Of a stretch of DNA of 64,000 nucleotides, positions 35,670-43,637 are shown in pieces. Location of the stretch: contig NZ_JAAZSQ010000002.1 in NCBI RefSeq assembly GCF_012395835.1, positions 176,957-240,956 of the forward strand, written 5' to 3'. Numbering within the stretch: the first letter of the stretch is position 1; each line of letters begins with the position of its first letter. The stretch is from Arthrobacter mobilis (GTDB lineage Bacteria > Actinomycetota > Actinomycetes > Actinomycetales > Micrococcaceae). The notes under the pieces are model-generated. The model did no database searches and was not told the DNA's origin. It saw nothing but the letters and a program-made list of their open reading frames with translations. Both the position numbers and the translations under genes were made by a program.

Positions 35670-36935
35670 GTGAACACCGCCCTGTCCGCCCCGCGGACCG
35701 CCCAGCCCCGCATTGTGCGGACCTTGTCGATCGCCCAGATCTTCTCCGGGCTGGGCAACGGGTCCACGCTGGCCCTGGGGTCGATCCTGGCCGTGGACCT
35801 GTCCGGATCCGAGGCCTGGGCCGGGTCGGTGAACACCGCCCTGACCCTGGGCACGGCTGCCACCGCGATTCCGCTGTCCCAGCTGGCCCTGGCCCGAGGG
35901 CGGCGCATCGCCCTGACCACCGGGCTCGCCGCGGCCGTTGCCGGTACCGCCCTGATGGTCGGCGCTGTGGCCACCGGAGCATTCGTGCTGCTGCTGGCCG
36001 GGGCGTTCCTGGTCGGCCTGGCCTCGGCAGTGAACCTGCAGGCCCGCTTCGCCGTCACCGACCTGGCCGAGCCCGCCCGCCGGGGACGGGATTTGTCCCT
36101 GGTGGTGTGGGCGATCACCCTCGGGGCGGTGGCCGGGCCCAACATGGTCGGCCCCGGTGCCGTGCTGGCCGGCTGGCTGGGCATCCCGGCCCAGGCCGGA
36201 CCGTTTTTGATCTCGGCGGCCGGCATGGTGGTCGGCGCCGCCATTGTCGCGCTGTTCCTGCGTCCGGATCCGCTGCTGGCCCGCCGGGCCCTCGACGGGG
36301 ACGATCCGCAGCCGGGCCCGAGGAGTTCCGGCTCCTGGCGGGCCGGATGGCAGATCGTGCGCGGGCACCCGACCGCCCGCGGGGCAGTGACCGCGGTGGC
36401 CGCCGCCCACGCAGTCATGGTTGCGGTGATGTCGATGACCCCGCTGCATATGCAGCACCATGCCGGGCACGCAGCCGGGGGCCCGGACACCATCGCCCTG
36501 ATCGGCTTCACCATCTCCTTGCACATCGCGGGGATGTACGCACTCTCCCCGCTGATGGGCTGGCTCACCGACCGCCTGGGGGCCGCACGCACGGTACTGA
36601 CCGGCATGGGCGTTCTGGCCGCCGCGGCGGCCCTGACCGGATTGCTGCCCCGGCACATGCCTGCGGTCACCGCCGGGCTGATCCTGCTTGGACTCGGCTG
36701 GTCGGCGGCCACCGTCGCCGGCTCCACCCTGCTGGTCTCCTCGCTCACCCCCGCCCAGCGCGTGCCCGCCCAGGGATTCTCCGACGCCACCATGTCCCTG
36801 GCCGGGGCCGCCGGCAGCGCCGCGGCCGGACCCGTCATGGGCCTCATCGGCTACACCGGCATCAGCGCCATAGCCGCTGCCCTCGTCGCCGCCGCCACCG
36901 TGACCCTGCTGCGCCTGCCTGCTGTCCACCGCTGA
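35670..36935 (+). CDS. Major facilitator superfamily transporter
   Basis: The 421-residue product has about 12 hydrophobic segments, a Gly/Ala-rich first half (IAQIFSGLGNGSTLALGSIL) and a cytoplasmic mid-loop around residues 205-230 (RPDPLLARRALDGDD). This is the pattern of drug:proton antiporters. The start is GTG after GCAAGGAGACCGCGAGCCC. It is divergent from the CGNR regulator; the exported compound is unknown. Confidence 0.85.
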   Translation: MNTALSAPRTAQPRIVRTLSIAQIFSGLGNGSTLALGSILAVDLSGSEAWAGSVNTALTLGTAATAIPLSQLALARGRRIALTTGLAAAVAGTALMVGAVATGAFVLLLAGAFLVGLASAVNLQARFAVTDLAEPARRGRDLSLVVWAITLGAVAGPNMVGPGAVLAGWLGIPAQAGPFLISAAGMVVGAAIVALFLRPDPLLARRALDGDDPQPGPRSSGSWRAGWQIVRGHPTARGAVTAVAAAHAVMVAVMSMTPLHMQHHAGHAAGGPDTIALIGFTISLHIAGMYALSPLMGWLTDRLGAARTVLTGMGVLAAAAALTGLLPRHMPAVTAGLILLGLGWSAATVAGSTLLVSSLTPAQRVPAQGFSDATMSLAGAAGSAAAGPVMGLIGYTGISAIAAALVAAATVTLLRLPAVHR

Positions 36936-37089
36936 CAAGACAGCACGTCGCAGCTCCAAGGCGCGCACAACCCCGCAGTAGGTATGGTTCCCAAGCCCGC
37001 CGGCCTTCTACCCTCTGGTTATGCGCCGGGGCAGGTAAACGGTCGTGTCTGTGCGGGAACCTGCCGCCCCTGCCGGAGAGGAGCACGAC

Positions 37090-37809
37090 ATGGTCGCGCG
37101 CATCGGAGCGGAGGCGGTCTCCGCCAGGGTCGGGACGGTGCTGTTGCCCCTCAGCGTCATCCTGCTGGTGGTTTCAACGCTCCTGCACCCCTCCCGGGAA
37201 GATCCCATGGACGACCCGGCGGTCTTCCGGGAGTATGCCGAACACGAGGCCTGGGTTGCCGTGCATTTCGGTTAGTGGCTGGCAGCCCTGCTGTTTTTTG
37301 CCGGCCTGGTCGCCCTGTACTATTCCCTGGCCGCAAGGCCGGGCAGGGAAGTGGTGCCGGCACGCCTTGGCCTGGCCGCTGTCGTGGTGACGGCGGCGGC
37401 CATCACGATGCTGCAGGCGGTGGACGGCGTGACGCTCAAGTGGGCCGTGGATACGTGGGCAGCGGCTCCCGCAGACCGGCAGGAGACTGTCTTTGCCGCG
37501 GCCCAGGCCCTGCGGTGGACCGAATATTCCCTGCAAAGCTATGCGAACGTCCTGCTCGGATTGACCTTGGTTCTCTACGGGCTGGCCCTCGCGCTCGGCA
37601 CTGCCTATCCCCGGTGGACGGGGTGGTCGGCCGCTGCCTCCGGAACCGCCTGGATCGTCCACGGACTGATGGTGCCCTACCTCGGCCTTTTCGAATCGAT
37701 CCCCCGGGGCGTGGCTTTGGTGCTGCTGTACCTGTGGGCGTTCATCATGGCCTTCCGGATGTGGCGAAGGGCCGGCCGCGAACCCGGGACGGCATCGTCG
37801 GCCGGATGA
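37090..37809 (+). pseudogene. Polytopic membrane protein gene interrupted by an in-frame TAG
   Basis: One frame runs from the ATG at 37090 (after GGAGAGGAGCACGAC) to the TGA at 37809 except for a single TAG at 37273-37275. On either side the protein is continuous: HEAWVAVHFG, stop, WLAALLFFAGLVALYYSLA. About six membrane segments would be encoded in 239 codons. CAG to TAG is one transition, so a Gln is the probable original. The part after the stop has internal ATG/GTG codons but no evident ribosome-binding site. Family not recognised with certainty; it resembles small DUF4386-like membrane proteins. Confidence 0.8.
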
Positions 37810-37867
37810 ACGCCCACAGCGCGGCCAGTCCGGCACCGGGATGCCTCCGCGCCGCCGTGGCCCGGTA

Positions 37868-38581
37868 TTACCAGTCCGCCTCCATGCCCAATCCGTACCG
37901 GTACGTTTTCGCGCGGGATCCGTCCCTGGACAGGTGCTCCTCCACCGGCACCCAGCCCAGCCGTTCGTAGAAGGCTCCGGCGTTGCCGGGGCCGTCCATG
38001 ACGACCAGTTCGGCGTGCGGTGCTCCTGCTGTCCGTGCCTTCACCAGGAAATATCCGAGCAGGTCCCGTCCGGCGCCGCAGCCCCGTGCCGCAGGGATTA
38101 CCGCGAGCGCCGTGACAACGGCGGTCCGGTCCCGGTTGGCCGCATCCTTCGGCCGGACGGCCGGGGCCGGGTTCCCGGAGGATGCGGCACCGGAGCCCTG
38201 TAGCAGCCGCCGGATGTAGGCACTGCCGCGGGTGCGCAGGAAGTGTGCGGCCACCCGGGGACGGCGCAGCAGGGCTGCCAGCCCGGCAAGTCCCAGGCCG
38301 ATCCGGTGCCGGCGGATCACGTCGTCAACGTGGCCGGGTTGGTTGGTGGAGCCGACCAGGAAACCCACCGGCACGCGTGTGCCGGAAACCTCCTGTTCGG
38401 CGATCAGCGCCACCCCGTACGGTGCATCCAGGAACGTTGAGTGCCAGCGCCGGACGAACCGCTCACCCAGCTGGGGAAAGAGGCCGTGGGGCACGAATGC
38501 GGTCTGCCACAAGGCCATCAGGGCCAGGTCGTCCGCGGTGGCAGGCCGGACCGCTACGTTCGCGCCACTGGATGTGGACAT
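37868..38581 (-). CDS. GNAT-family N-acetyltransferase
   Basis: The 237-residue product shows the acetyl-CoA fold: VTALAVIPAARGCGAGRDLL (motif A, R/Q-x-x-G-x-G/A, about residues 157-176) and the final FYERLGWVPVEEH. Residues 1-90 contain the substrate part (DLALMALWQTAFVPHGLF). The acceptor is unknown. It converges on the interrupted membrane gene. The ATG is at 38581 with GGAGACCTCC just upstream. Confidence 0.85.
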   Translation of the reverse strand: MSTSSGANVAVRPATADDLALMALWQTAFVPHGLFPQLGERFVRRWHSTFLDAPYGVALIAEQEVSGTRVPVGFLVGSTNQPGHVDDVIRRHRIGLGLAGLAALLRRPRVAAHFLRTRGSAYIRRLLQGSGAASSGNPAPAVRPKDAANRDRTAVVTALAVIPAARGCGAGRDLLGYFLVKARTAGAPHAELVVMDGPGNAGAFYERLGWVPVEEHLSRDGSRAKTYRYGLGMEADW

Positions 38582-38638
38582 GGAGGTCTCCTTCGGGGAT
38601 GCCAGGCCAGGTCTCGGAAACAGATGTCATGGCCTGCT

Positions 38639-39541
38639 TCACTTGCCCAGGGGATTGAACGTGGTGCCGCTGTCTTCGGAATGTTCAAGTCCGGCGGTGG
38701 TGGCTACCCAGATCTGCACGGAATTGTCCTTGCCCGGCGCGGCGGCGATGGCGGCGGGCCGGCCCGTCACGGCGCCTGCGCTGTGCCAGGTCCGTCCCGT
38801 GTCGCGGCTGAGATGTACTGTGCCGTCTGGGGCGACACCGGCGGCGGTGGAGTTGTCGGCGAAGGCGGTGACCAGCAGGACCGGCGCGCCGGCGGGCAGG
38901 TTCCAGGTTTTCCCGCCGTCGTCCGAGCGCTGGACGCCCTCCTCGGTGGTGGCCAGCACGACGGTGCTGGTGGGGGTTCCGGCCAGGCTGTGGGGCCGGA
39001 CGCCGGTGCCGGCCACCGTCCACTTTTCAAGGTCCCTGGTCATCCGCAGCTGCCCGTCATAGCCGACGACGCCGTCGCGGGTGACGGTGAGGGCATGGAA
39101 GTCGGATTCGCCCTGCCGGGAGAGCGGTACCCAGGTTTTGCCGCCGTCCTCAGTGCGGATCAGGCCGGCAGGATCGGGCAGGCCGGACTCGGGGCCGGGA
39201 TGCCCGGAAGCGTAGAAGCGGTTCCCGCCGGCGGAGGAAAAGCCCATCAGGTCGATGACCGGACCGATCCGCTCCGGCGACCCGCCGGAGGCATCGAAGA
39301 GGCCGTTGTGAGTGGCCAGCAGGATGCGGCCCGTTTCCGGGTCCACGCTCATGCCGTGGATGTGGCCGTAGGGATTCTCCTGAGACGTGGCCGGGGCAGC
39401 CGGTGGGTTCGCCGGCTGTGCGGAGCAGCCGGCGGCCAGCAGCATCGACGCCGCGGCGGCGGCCAACACTTTCCTGGTGACGGCGTGCGGGGCGGAAGCT
39501 TTCCTGGTGACGGCGTGCGGGGCGGAAGGTTGGGGGAACAT
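38639..39541 (-). CDS. F510_1955-family glycosylhydrolase-like lipoprotein with BNR/Asp-box repeats
   Basis: The 300-residue product has a lipoprotein signal with the lipidated Cys39 (LLAAGC). Asp-box-like repeats follow (RTEDGGKTWVPLS, RSDDGGKTWNLPA, SRDTGRTWHSAG, HSEDSGTTFNP), giving a sialidase-like beta-propeller. HIHGMSVDPETGRILLATH near residue 60 is typical of the F510_1955 family, whose activity is not established. Its N-terminus contains a perfect 30-bp tandem duplication. A DUF6153-like gene lies upstream in the same direction. Confidence 0.75.
   Translation of the reverse strand: MFPQPSAPHAVTRKASAPHAVTRKVLAAAAASMLLAAGCSAQPANPPAAPATSQENPYGHIHGMSVDPETGRILLATHNGLFDASGGSPERIGPVIDLMGFSSAGGNRFYASGHPGPESGLPDPAGLIRTEDGGKTWVPLSRQGESDFHALTVTRDGVVGYDGQLRMTRDLEKWTVAGTGVRPHSLAGTPTSTVVLATTEEGVQRSDDGGKTWNLPAGAPVLLVTAFADNSTAAGVAPDGTVHLSRDTGRTWHSAGAVTGRPAAIAAAPGKDNSVQIWVATTAGLEHSEDSGTTFNPLGK
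39469..39528 (-). repeat. Perfect 30-bp tandem duplication in the signal-peptide region
   Basis: The 30 bases at 39469-39498 are repeated exactly at 39499-39528. In the minus-strand frame each copy encodes SAPHAVTRKA or its shifted equivalent, so the lipoprotein n-region is doubled (SAPHAVTRKASAPHAVTRK). It is in frame and recent, because the copies are identical. Confidence 0.85.
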
Positions 39542-39750
39542 GGTTACTCCGTAACAAAGAATGGCAGGGGGCGGCGGACTGCGGGCGCGGTGACTGCCGT
39601 ACCCGGCGGAGCCGCAGCTGCCAGGAACCGGCGGGCAGGTCCTGCATCTTCCGCATCCCCGCCTTCTGGTCCTTCACGGTGGTCTTGCGCCCGGCAGGGT
39701 GCGGGCACGTCAACGAGGACCGTCCCGCGGGGCGGGAGGGTCCTGGATTA

Positions 39751-40206
39751 TCAGGTGCGGCTGATCGAGAGCTGGACCAGGGACGGAGGCCGGAGAACCG
39801 GCTGCGCCGAGGCGAACGCGTCCGGCGGCCCGCGCCGGCCGTACCGGCGCGCCGGGGGGAGCCGGTGGGGGACGAACAGGGCGGCGAAACCGGCAACGAC
39901 CACCATCAGCATGCACATCGCGCCCATCGCGCCGTGGACGTCAGCGCACCCACCGGCACAGCCGGCTGCATCCACGGCACCGCGGGAGGCGGCGCCCGGG
40001 ACCGCGGCACTGGCCTGACCATGGTGGGGCAGATGGGCGGCGGCCGTGGCGCCGGCAGCAGCACCGGCCGCCGGTGCGGGGCTGTGGTGGGCGCCGTTGA
40101 GAATGTGCATCCCGAGAACCCCGGCGATGACCGCGGCCAGGCTCAGCAGCGTCGCCAGGGGGTGGAGCCATGGCAGGGACGAACGCGGCGTTTTGCCGTG
40201 GTTCAT
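39751..40206 (-). CDS. DUF6153-like small membrane protein
   Basis: The 151-residue product begins MNHGKTPRSSLPWLHPLA and has a first hydrophobic helix (residues 16-38). A His/Gly/Ala-rich region with CAGGCADVHGAMGAMCM and a second helix follow (LMVVVAGFAALFVPH). The His, Met and Cys residues near the membrane suggest metal contact, but that is conjecture. The open frame runs further upstream; the ATG at 40206 after GAGAGGCAGCCACG fits the protein. The 209-base gap to the next leftward gene holds an imperfect hairpin at about 39717-39743. Confidence 0.65.
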   Translation of the reverse strand: MNHGKTPRSSLPWLHPLATLLSLAAVIAGVLGMHILNGAHHSPAPAAGAAAGATAAAHLPHHGQASAAVPGAASRGAVDAAGCAGGCADVHGAMGAMCMLMVVVAGFAALFVPHRLPPARRYGRRGPPDAFASAQPVLRPPSLVQLSISRT

Positions 40207-40254
40207 CGTGGCTGCCTCTCGGTTAATTCCTGAGCCGGGTTTCCTCCAGAATAT

Positions 40255-40300
40255 CGGCAGAATCTGCCGCGGCCGAAACGGGCCGGAGACCGCCGTCTCC
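40255..40300. other. Two short dyads in the gap before the recombinase gene
   Basis: CGGCAGA (40255-40261) and TCTGCCG (40263-40269) flank a single A, and GGAGAC (40285-40290) and GTCTCC (40295-40300) flank four bases. They lie in the 299-base gap between the divergent DUF6153-like gene and the tyrosine recombinase, where an operator or recombination core could sit. No gene is seen in this gap. Confidence 0.4.
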
Positions 40301-40505
40301 TGTGCCGGATCCCGCCGGGAAAGACGGCGGCGGCCCGGCGGCAGCAGCAACCTGCCGTCCCGGGCAGAATCGGGGCGTCCGGGGGGGAGGTTCCCCGGTC
40401 CGGCAGCCGGGTCCGCGGCCCGGAGGCGTGCCGGAGCCGATGATTGTCGGAGGCCGGCGCTACACTCGTGCGCAAAGAGCTCCAGCACCGAGCCAAAGGG
40501 GGCTC

Positions 40506-41858
40506 ATGCCACGGGTCCGGGTCGAATACGGCGGCAGCTGGGCCGCCGACGTCGTCGAGCGGGGGATGGGTGTCCCGCCGCTGGACATCCCGCCTGTGCG
40601 CTCGCCGGTGCTCACCGTGGACGGCCGGATCGAACCTGACGCGACGGCGTGGCTGGCCGAGGTCCATGCCCGGACCGGCGGCACCTGGACAGCGCGGACG
40701 CACGCCGAGAGCCTGCAGCGCTTCGCCGCGTTCCTGCTGGAGCGCAATACTGCCTTGCGGGCCGCCCGGAACCGGCACATCCTCGAGTACCTCAGGCACC
40801 GCACGGCCGATGCCGCGACCAGGGTTTCCGGGGCCACGTGGCAGCGGGACCGCACCGCGATCAAGCAGTTCTACGAATGGCTGCTCGCAACGCAGGGAGT
40901 TGCCCTGCCGTTCACCCTCGACGTCGTTCCCACCCGCCGCGGTCCGGTCGCCTCCATGCGCGAGGGCCGCGGCGTTCCCCTGGACTGTGCCGCCGGCACA
41001 CCGCTGGAACCGCCGCAGATCCCGGAACTGCTGGCCGCGGCACGGCGGGTCGGGGCGCAGGCTGAGGCCGGCGGGAGCGGGCTCACCGGCGCGCGTGATG
41101 CGGCCTTCATCGCGCTTGGCCTGGCCTGCGGGGCCCGTGCCGACACCCTGGCCCACCTGACCATCTGGGAACTGCCGGATCCGTCGCTGCCGGGGGACCT
41201 GGTCGAGATGTACCTGCCCGGCGCCGTGAGCAAGAGCCGCCGCGAGGTGCGGCTGCTGGCGTTCCGCAGGCACCTGCAGGCTGTCTACGACTATCTGGAC
41301 CCGCACGGCGGGACCCGCCGGCAGCTGCTCAGGGGCTGGCGGCCGCCGGACCCGATCCGCATCGCCGGGCCGCCGCTGCCGGGCCGGCGGGAGGTCTTCG
41401 ACACCGCCGGGAACAGGTACCAGTTCAACACCATGACCGCCGGCGAGCGCCGCCGGTTGCTCACCCCCGGCGGCGAGCCGGCCATGCTGTTCCTGTCCGC
41501 GCGCGACGGCGCCCCGCTGTCCTACCGCGCGGCGGAAGAGCTGACCAGCGACGCCTCGCGCCTGGCCGAAGCACGCGCCCGCACCCGCGGGGCCTTCTTC
41601 CCGCACGTGCACACCCACGACCTGCGGCACACCTATGCCACGCATCTGGCCGCCCTGTACATGCTGGGCCTCGGCCCGGAGGCGGAGCTGCCGCCGCGGT
41701 CCGGCCGGCTGGACGCCCGCAGCGCCGTCAGGCTGGCGGCCACCGGACTGGGGCACGTGGACGCGGCGGTCACGGCCGGGTACGCGAGGCAGGCGGGCAG
41801 GATGTGCCGGACCTACAGCGCCAGCGAACTGCTGGGGCGGATGGAGGAGGGCCAGTGA
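40506..41858 (+). CDS. Tyrosine recombinase / integrase
   Basis: The 450-residue product has a SAM-like core-binding domain at about residues 45-145 (TARTHAESLQRFAAFLLERN) and a catalytic domain with the complete active site. Arg211 is in CGARADTLAHL, Lys243 in AVSKSRREV, His371 and Arg374 in HDLRHTYATH, His417 in GLGHVD, and the nucleophile Tyr426 in TAGYAR. The ATG at 40506 after AAGGGGGCTC is preferred over the longer open frame. A coiled-coil gene overlaps its stop. It is the only mobility gene in the window and lies in the accessory block within the flagellar locus. Confidence 0.88.
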   Translation: MPRVRVEYGGSWAADVVERGMGVPPLDIPPVRSPVLTVDGRIEPDATAWLAEVHARTGGTWTARTHAESLQRFAAFLLERNTALRAARNRHILEYLRHRTADAATRVSGATWQRDRTAIKQFYEWLLATQGVALPFTLDVVPTRRGPVASMREGRGVPLDCAAGTPLEPPQIPELLAAARRVGAQAEAGGSGLTGARDAAFIALGLACGARADTLAHLTIWELPDPSLPGDLVEMYLPGAVSKSRREVRLLAFRRHLQAVYDYLDPHGGTRRQLLRGWRPPDPIRIAGPPLPGRREVFDTAGNRYQFNTMTAGERRRLLTPGGEPAMLFLSARDGAPLSYRAAEELTSDASRLAEARARTRGAFFPHVHTHDLRHTYATHLAALYMLGLGPEAELPPRSGRLDARSAVRLAATGLGHVDAAVTAGYARQAGRMCRTYSASELLGRMEEGQ

Positions 41859-42325
41859 ATACCCATCGGGAACTTGCCGCAGCTCTTAGGGATGCCTTGA
41901 ACGCCGAAGCCCAGCTTCCGGTACCGCTCCAGGCCCTGATCGCCGGCAGCGTGATGTGCGCCCGCGGCGGCGCCCCCAGCCGGCTGGGCATGGCGAAGGT
42001 GGGCCGCTACTCCTACGGCAGCTCGCAGAACCACTATGCGGACCTGCTCGACGCGATCGTCGGCCGGCTGCCTGCGGTCGTGGCCGGGATGGCTGCCGGC
42101 GGCATCGACCCTGCCACCGCGGCCAGGCTGGGCGAAGAGGTCCGGCGGCGCGACGAGACGATCGCGGCCCTCCGCCGGGAGCTGAAGGCCCTGGCCGAGC
42201 GGAGCGAGCATGTGCGGCGGTATGCGCTGGCTTTGCACGAACGGGTGCGCACGTTGGAGGAACAGGCGGCCGGGGAGGCGGGGGCGGGGGAGGTTGCCGG
42301 ACGTACGGCCGACGGCGGGTGCTGA
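41855..42325 (+). CDS. Coiled-coil protein encoded with the recombinase, TnpC-like
   Basis: The 156-residue product starts at a GTG overlapping the recombinase stop (GTGA), so the two are coupled. Residues of about 65-80 (GMAKVGRYSYGSSQNHYADL) could hold a helix-turn-helix. Residues of about 99-135 form a coiled coil (EEVRRRDETIAALRREL). A small coiled-coil partner after a tyrosine recombinase recalls TnpC of Tn554-type elements, but no sequence signature confirms it. Function not known; an accessory role in recombination is the best guess. Confidence 0.6.
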   Translation: MNTHRELAAALRDALNAEAQLPVPLQALIAGSVMCARGGAPSRLGMAKVGRYSYGSSQNHYADLLDAIVGRLPAVVAGMAAGGIDPATAARLGEEVRRRDETIAALRRELKALAERSEHVRRYALALHERVRTLEEQAAGEAGAGEVAGRTADGGC

Positions 42326-42369
42326 GGCGTCCGGGGAGGGGGGAGACAGGGGGAGTTGCCGACAGATCC

Positions 42370-43047
42370 TTATGGGACGGCAAGGGGCTGCGGGTTGTTC
42401 GCGCTGCAGGAGGCCAGTGCCGCGCCGGCGGCGAGCACGCCGTCGACCACGGGGAGGCCGAGCCTGCGGCGCAGTTCACCGGCGGCGCGCATGCTGGTCA
42501 GGCCGGCGCAGGCCAGCAGAATCACATCCGCCCCGGCTTCGGCCAGGCGGTCGCCTGCCTCCAGCGTCTCGAAAACTCCCGTGGGCGTGAGCAGTTGTGC
42601 AGGAGTACTTACGCTCGGCGGTGATTCGACGGCGGCCAGATGGTCCCCGAGGACCTCCGAGACTGCTGCGGGCGCTTCCGGGGTGATGGTCAGGACGCCG
42701 ATGCGTGAGCCCAGCGTGAGTGCGGCGGCAGCACCCGAACTGCCGGCGCCGACGACCGGGATGCTGACGGCTTCCCGCACCTCCGGAAGCCCCGGGTCTG
42801 CGGCACAGCTGATGAGGATGCCATCTACCGCCGGTGCCAGTTCCAGGGCCAGGGCACGGACGCGGGGTACGGCCCGGGCCAATGACTCCTGGTCGTGCAC
42901 CCCGTCCGGCTGGCCGGGTATGGAGCGGGAGTCGACGCTGAGGCGGACACCGGCGGAGGAGAAGGCAGCGTGCAGCACCTGCCCATGGGCGTGCAGCAGG
43001 GACCGGCTGGAGGTGGTGGCAGCGCGGATCAGCCCAATGCGTTTCAT
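42370..43047 (-). CDS. Aspartate/glutamate (hydantoin) racemase-family protein
   Basis: The 225-residue product begins MKRIGLIRAATTSS and has the two catalytic-type cysteines, Cys81 in ILISCAADPGLPEV and Cys180 in VILLACAGLTSM. This is the cofactor-independent two-base arrangement of the Asp/Glu/hydantoin racemase family. PVVGAGSSGAAAAL follows the first. Substrate unknown. It converges on the recombinase module and is the last accessory gene before the second flagellar operon. Confidence 0.8.
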   Translation of the reverse strand: MKRIGLIRAATTSSRSLLHAHGQVLHAAFSSAGVRLSVDSRSIPGQPDGVHDQESLARAVPRVRALALELAPAVDGILISCAADPGLPEVREAVSIPVVGAGSSGAAAALTLGSRIGVLTITPEAPAAVSEVLGDHLAAVESPPSVSTPAQLLTPTGVFETLEAGDRLAEAGADVILLACAGLTSMRAAGELRRRLGLPVVDGVLAAGAALASCSANNPQPLAVP

Positions 43048-43228
43048 CTGCGAATCCTTACGTGGCTCGAGCGGGACATGGGGCGCTTGCTGGCGCCGCC
43101 GGCCGGGAAGGTGCCGGCCACTGCCCATGCTGCCGGACGGTCATTGCCTGCAGGTTACCCGGACGTTATTTCTCCGCGGCGGGCCGGCAGCGGTGCGTGC
43201 GGCGCCGGCCGCGGAACCGTGCGGTCCG

Positions 43229-43256
43229 GCTTACGGCTCCGGCGGGACGGCCGACA
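43229..43256 (+). promoter_or_regulatory. Sigma-28 type promoter of the flbD-csrA operon
   Basis: CTTAC (43229-43233), 15 bases, then GCCGACAG (43249-43256). Spacing is the same as at fliC and flgN; the -10 differs from GCCGATAG in one base. Within the 263-base gap 43048-43310 it is the only recognisable promoter. The leader would be about 48 bases. Confidence 0.65.
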
Positions 43257-43264
43257 GTAGGGGA

Positions 43265-43296
43265 CAGCGGCTCATTGGAGGAGCCCTGCACAAGGA
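43265..43296 (+). promoter_or_regulatory. GGA-loop hairpin and CsrA-like motif in the flbD leader
   Basis: GGCTC (43269-43273), loop ATTGGAG, GAGCC (43281-43285), extended by CAG/CTG across a bulge. It is followed by ACAAGGAC (43289-43296 region), close to the CsrA consensus core ACARGGA, just ahead of the flbD start. Same logic as in the fliC and flgB leaders. Confidence 0.5.
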
Positions 43297-43310
43297 CCAG
43301 GACGGGCGCC

Positions 43311-43637
43311 ATGATCGTTGTTACACGGCTGAACGAGAGCCGGTTTGCGGTCAATCCTGACCTGATCGAGCGCATCCACGCCAGCCCGGACACCACCCTG
43401 GTCATGGTGGACGGGGCCAGGTACATCGTCACCGAGACGATGGAAGAGGTCATCGAGATGATCGCCGGCTACCGTGCGTACGTGCTGAACCTCGCCCGTG
43501 AGATGCCTGCCGCCGTCGACCGGCACGGACACCCTCAGCTCGGCCTGGTGCCTCCTGCCGGGGAGCAGCCCGGCCTGCAGCCCGGGGGGGCCGGGCCGGC
43601 CGGAAAAACAGTGCCTCTGCGCCCAAGGAACAAGTAA
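43311..43637 (+). CDS. flbD: Flagellar protein FlbD/SwrD
   Basis: FlbD (SwrD) raises flagellar motor torque in Bacillus and usually follows flgE. The core MIVVTRLNESRFAVNPDLIE and DGARYIVTETMEEVIEMI (residues 1-60) is diagnostic. The product has 108 residues, about 40 more than usual, in a Pro/Gly-rich tail. The ATG at 43311 follows several GGA-containing purine stretches. It overlaps motA by one base. Confidence 0.9.
   Translation: MIVVTRLNESRFAVNPDLIERIHASPDTTLVMVDGARYIVTETMEEVIEMIAGYRAYVLNLAREMPAAVDRHGHPQLGLVPPAGEQPGLQPGGAGPAGKTVPLRPRNK

Noticed and set aside
37273..37275. TAG read as an amino acid (pyrrolysine or programmed read-through)
   Set aside because: No supporting element is seen; a plain CAG to TAG mutation is simpler.
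40302..40505. Longer N-terminus for the tyrosine recombinase
   Set aside because: The first 68 codons are Pro/Gly/Arg-rich noise. The ATG at 40506 has AAGGGGGC before it and starts the structured protein.
43062..43310. Longer N-terminus for FlbD
   Set aside because: FlbD proteins start MIxVTRLN as at 43311; the upstream stretch holds the sigma-28-type site and the leader hairpin.
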